Positions 4,914 to 5,165 of a DNA stretch of 5,165 nucleotides are shown one piece after another. Source of the DNA: Lentimicrobiaceae bacterium (GTDB lineage: Bacteria > Bacteroidota > Bacteroidia > Bacteroidales > Lentimicrobiaceae). The DNA is taken from NCBI GenBank assembly GCA_028697695.1, contig JAQVEI010000208.1, positions 1-5,165 of the forward strand. Reading direction: 5' to 3'. Made by a program: the position numbers and the translations under genes. The notes below the pieces were generated by a model, which saw only the letters and a list, made by a program, of their open reading frames with translations, made no database searches and was not told the origin of the DNA. How positions within the stretch are numbered: position 1 is the stretch's first letter; every line of letters begins with the position of its first letter.

Positions 4914-5165
4914 ATGATGATACCGGATGATTTTGTACCTTCATTGAGCCTTTCATTGGTAAAGCAATGGTTTGATGATCATAAGGTTCATCTGAAGCTC
5001 ACCCGTGAAAGAGTCAGTAAACTGGGCGATTTCAGGGCAGGGCCGGGAATAGCTGTACCTGTCATCTCTGTCAATTACAATCTCAACGAATATAGTTTTC
5101 TTATCACCTTACTGCACGAAATGGCTGATGCAGAGGTATGGTTGAACTATAAAAGTAAAATGCAG
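4914..5165 (+). CDS. SprT-like domain protein, N-terminal part, with HExxD in place of HExxH
   Basis: An open frame of 84 codons runs from ATG 4914 (a second ATG follows at 4917) to the right edge without a stop. The stretch HLKLTRERVSKLGDFR (26-41), then ISVNYNLNEYSFLITLLHE (51-69), matches the pattern of Bacteroidota SprT-like proteins: a substrate-side strand, an x-x-V-N-x-x-L-N motif, and the metal-binding helix. SprT-like domains are zinc metalloprotease folds related to SprT and Spartan. Here the zinc helix reads H68-E69-M-A-D72, so the second metal-binding histidine of HExxH is aspartate. The GAT codon at 5127-5129 differs by one base from CAT. The third ligand region (usually an H-G-x-E-W-type motif) would lie beyond the edge. 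The protein may be inactive, may use Asp as a ligand, or may reflect a sequencing error. It sits 11 bases after the lipoprotein gene. Confidence 0.75.
   Translation, partial: MMIPDDFVPSLSLSLVKQWFDDHKVHLKLTRERVSKLGDFRAGPGIAVPVISVNYNLNEYSFLITLLHEMADAEVWLNYKSKMQ

Noticed and set aside
1..5165. CRISPR array, tRNA, rRNA, insertion sequence or phage genes
   Set aside because: No spaced repeats, cloverleaf-like sequence, transposase or integrase motifs were seen on either strand.

Overview
The window looks like a chromosomal stretch from a member of the Bacteroidota, probably Bacteroidales or a close relative. Four upstream regions carry the phylum's TAnnTTTG -7 promoter box or a variant of it. Start codons are preceded by A-rich sequence rather than Shine-Dalgarno sites. 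Several proteins belong to lineages typical of the phylum: the long-loop AhpC, the DUF6952-like protein, the MlaEF pair and the SprT-like protein. No mobile element, CRISPR array, rRNA or tRNA was seen. This is core-genome, housekeeping-type DNA.

Layout, left to right. (1) 1-158, minus strand: the start of a DUF2975-type membrane protein, running off the left edge. Its AT-rich promoter carries a direct repeat that could be an operator. (2) 378-869, plus: a dCMP deaminase with its own promoter and a very short leader. (3) 1065-1694, plus: a typical 2-Cys peroxiredoxin (AhpC), preceded by a leader with an inverted repeat and closed by a strong bidirectional terminator at 1717-1757. (4) 1774-4437, minus: a tightly packed five-gene block transcribed as mlaE (GTG start), mlaF, a CvpA-family protein, a thioredoxin and a DUF6952-like small protein. 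It converges on ahpC. (5) 4438-4713: a divergent intergenic region with one promoter facing each way. (6) 4714-5165, plus: a 62-residue lipoprotein followed 11 bases later by the N-terminal half of a SprT-like protein cut by the right edge.

How the genes may work together. MlaE and MlaF are the permease and ATPase of an MCE-type phospholipid transporter of the envelope; the MlaD-type substrate-binding partner is not in the window. AhpC detoxifies peroxides and must be re-reduced by a thioredoxin-like partner or AhpF. The thioredoxin on the opposite strand, with its DUF6952-like companion, is a reasonable local candidate, but that link is inferred from position only. The dCMP deaminase supplies dUMP for thymidylate synthesis and has no obvious link to its neighbours.

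No clearly new multi-gene system is visible. The points most worth a second look are the altered zinc motif (HExxD in place of HExxH) in the SprT-like protein, the uncharacterised DUF6952-like protein in its redox setting, the addition of cvpA-trx-DUF6952 behind mlaEF, and the repeats in two promoter regions.
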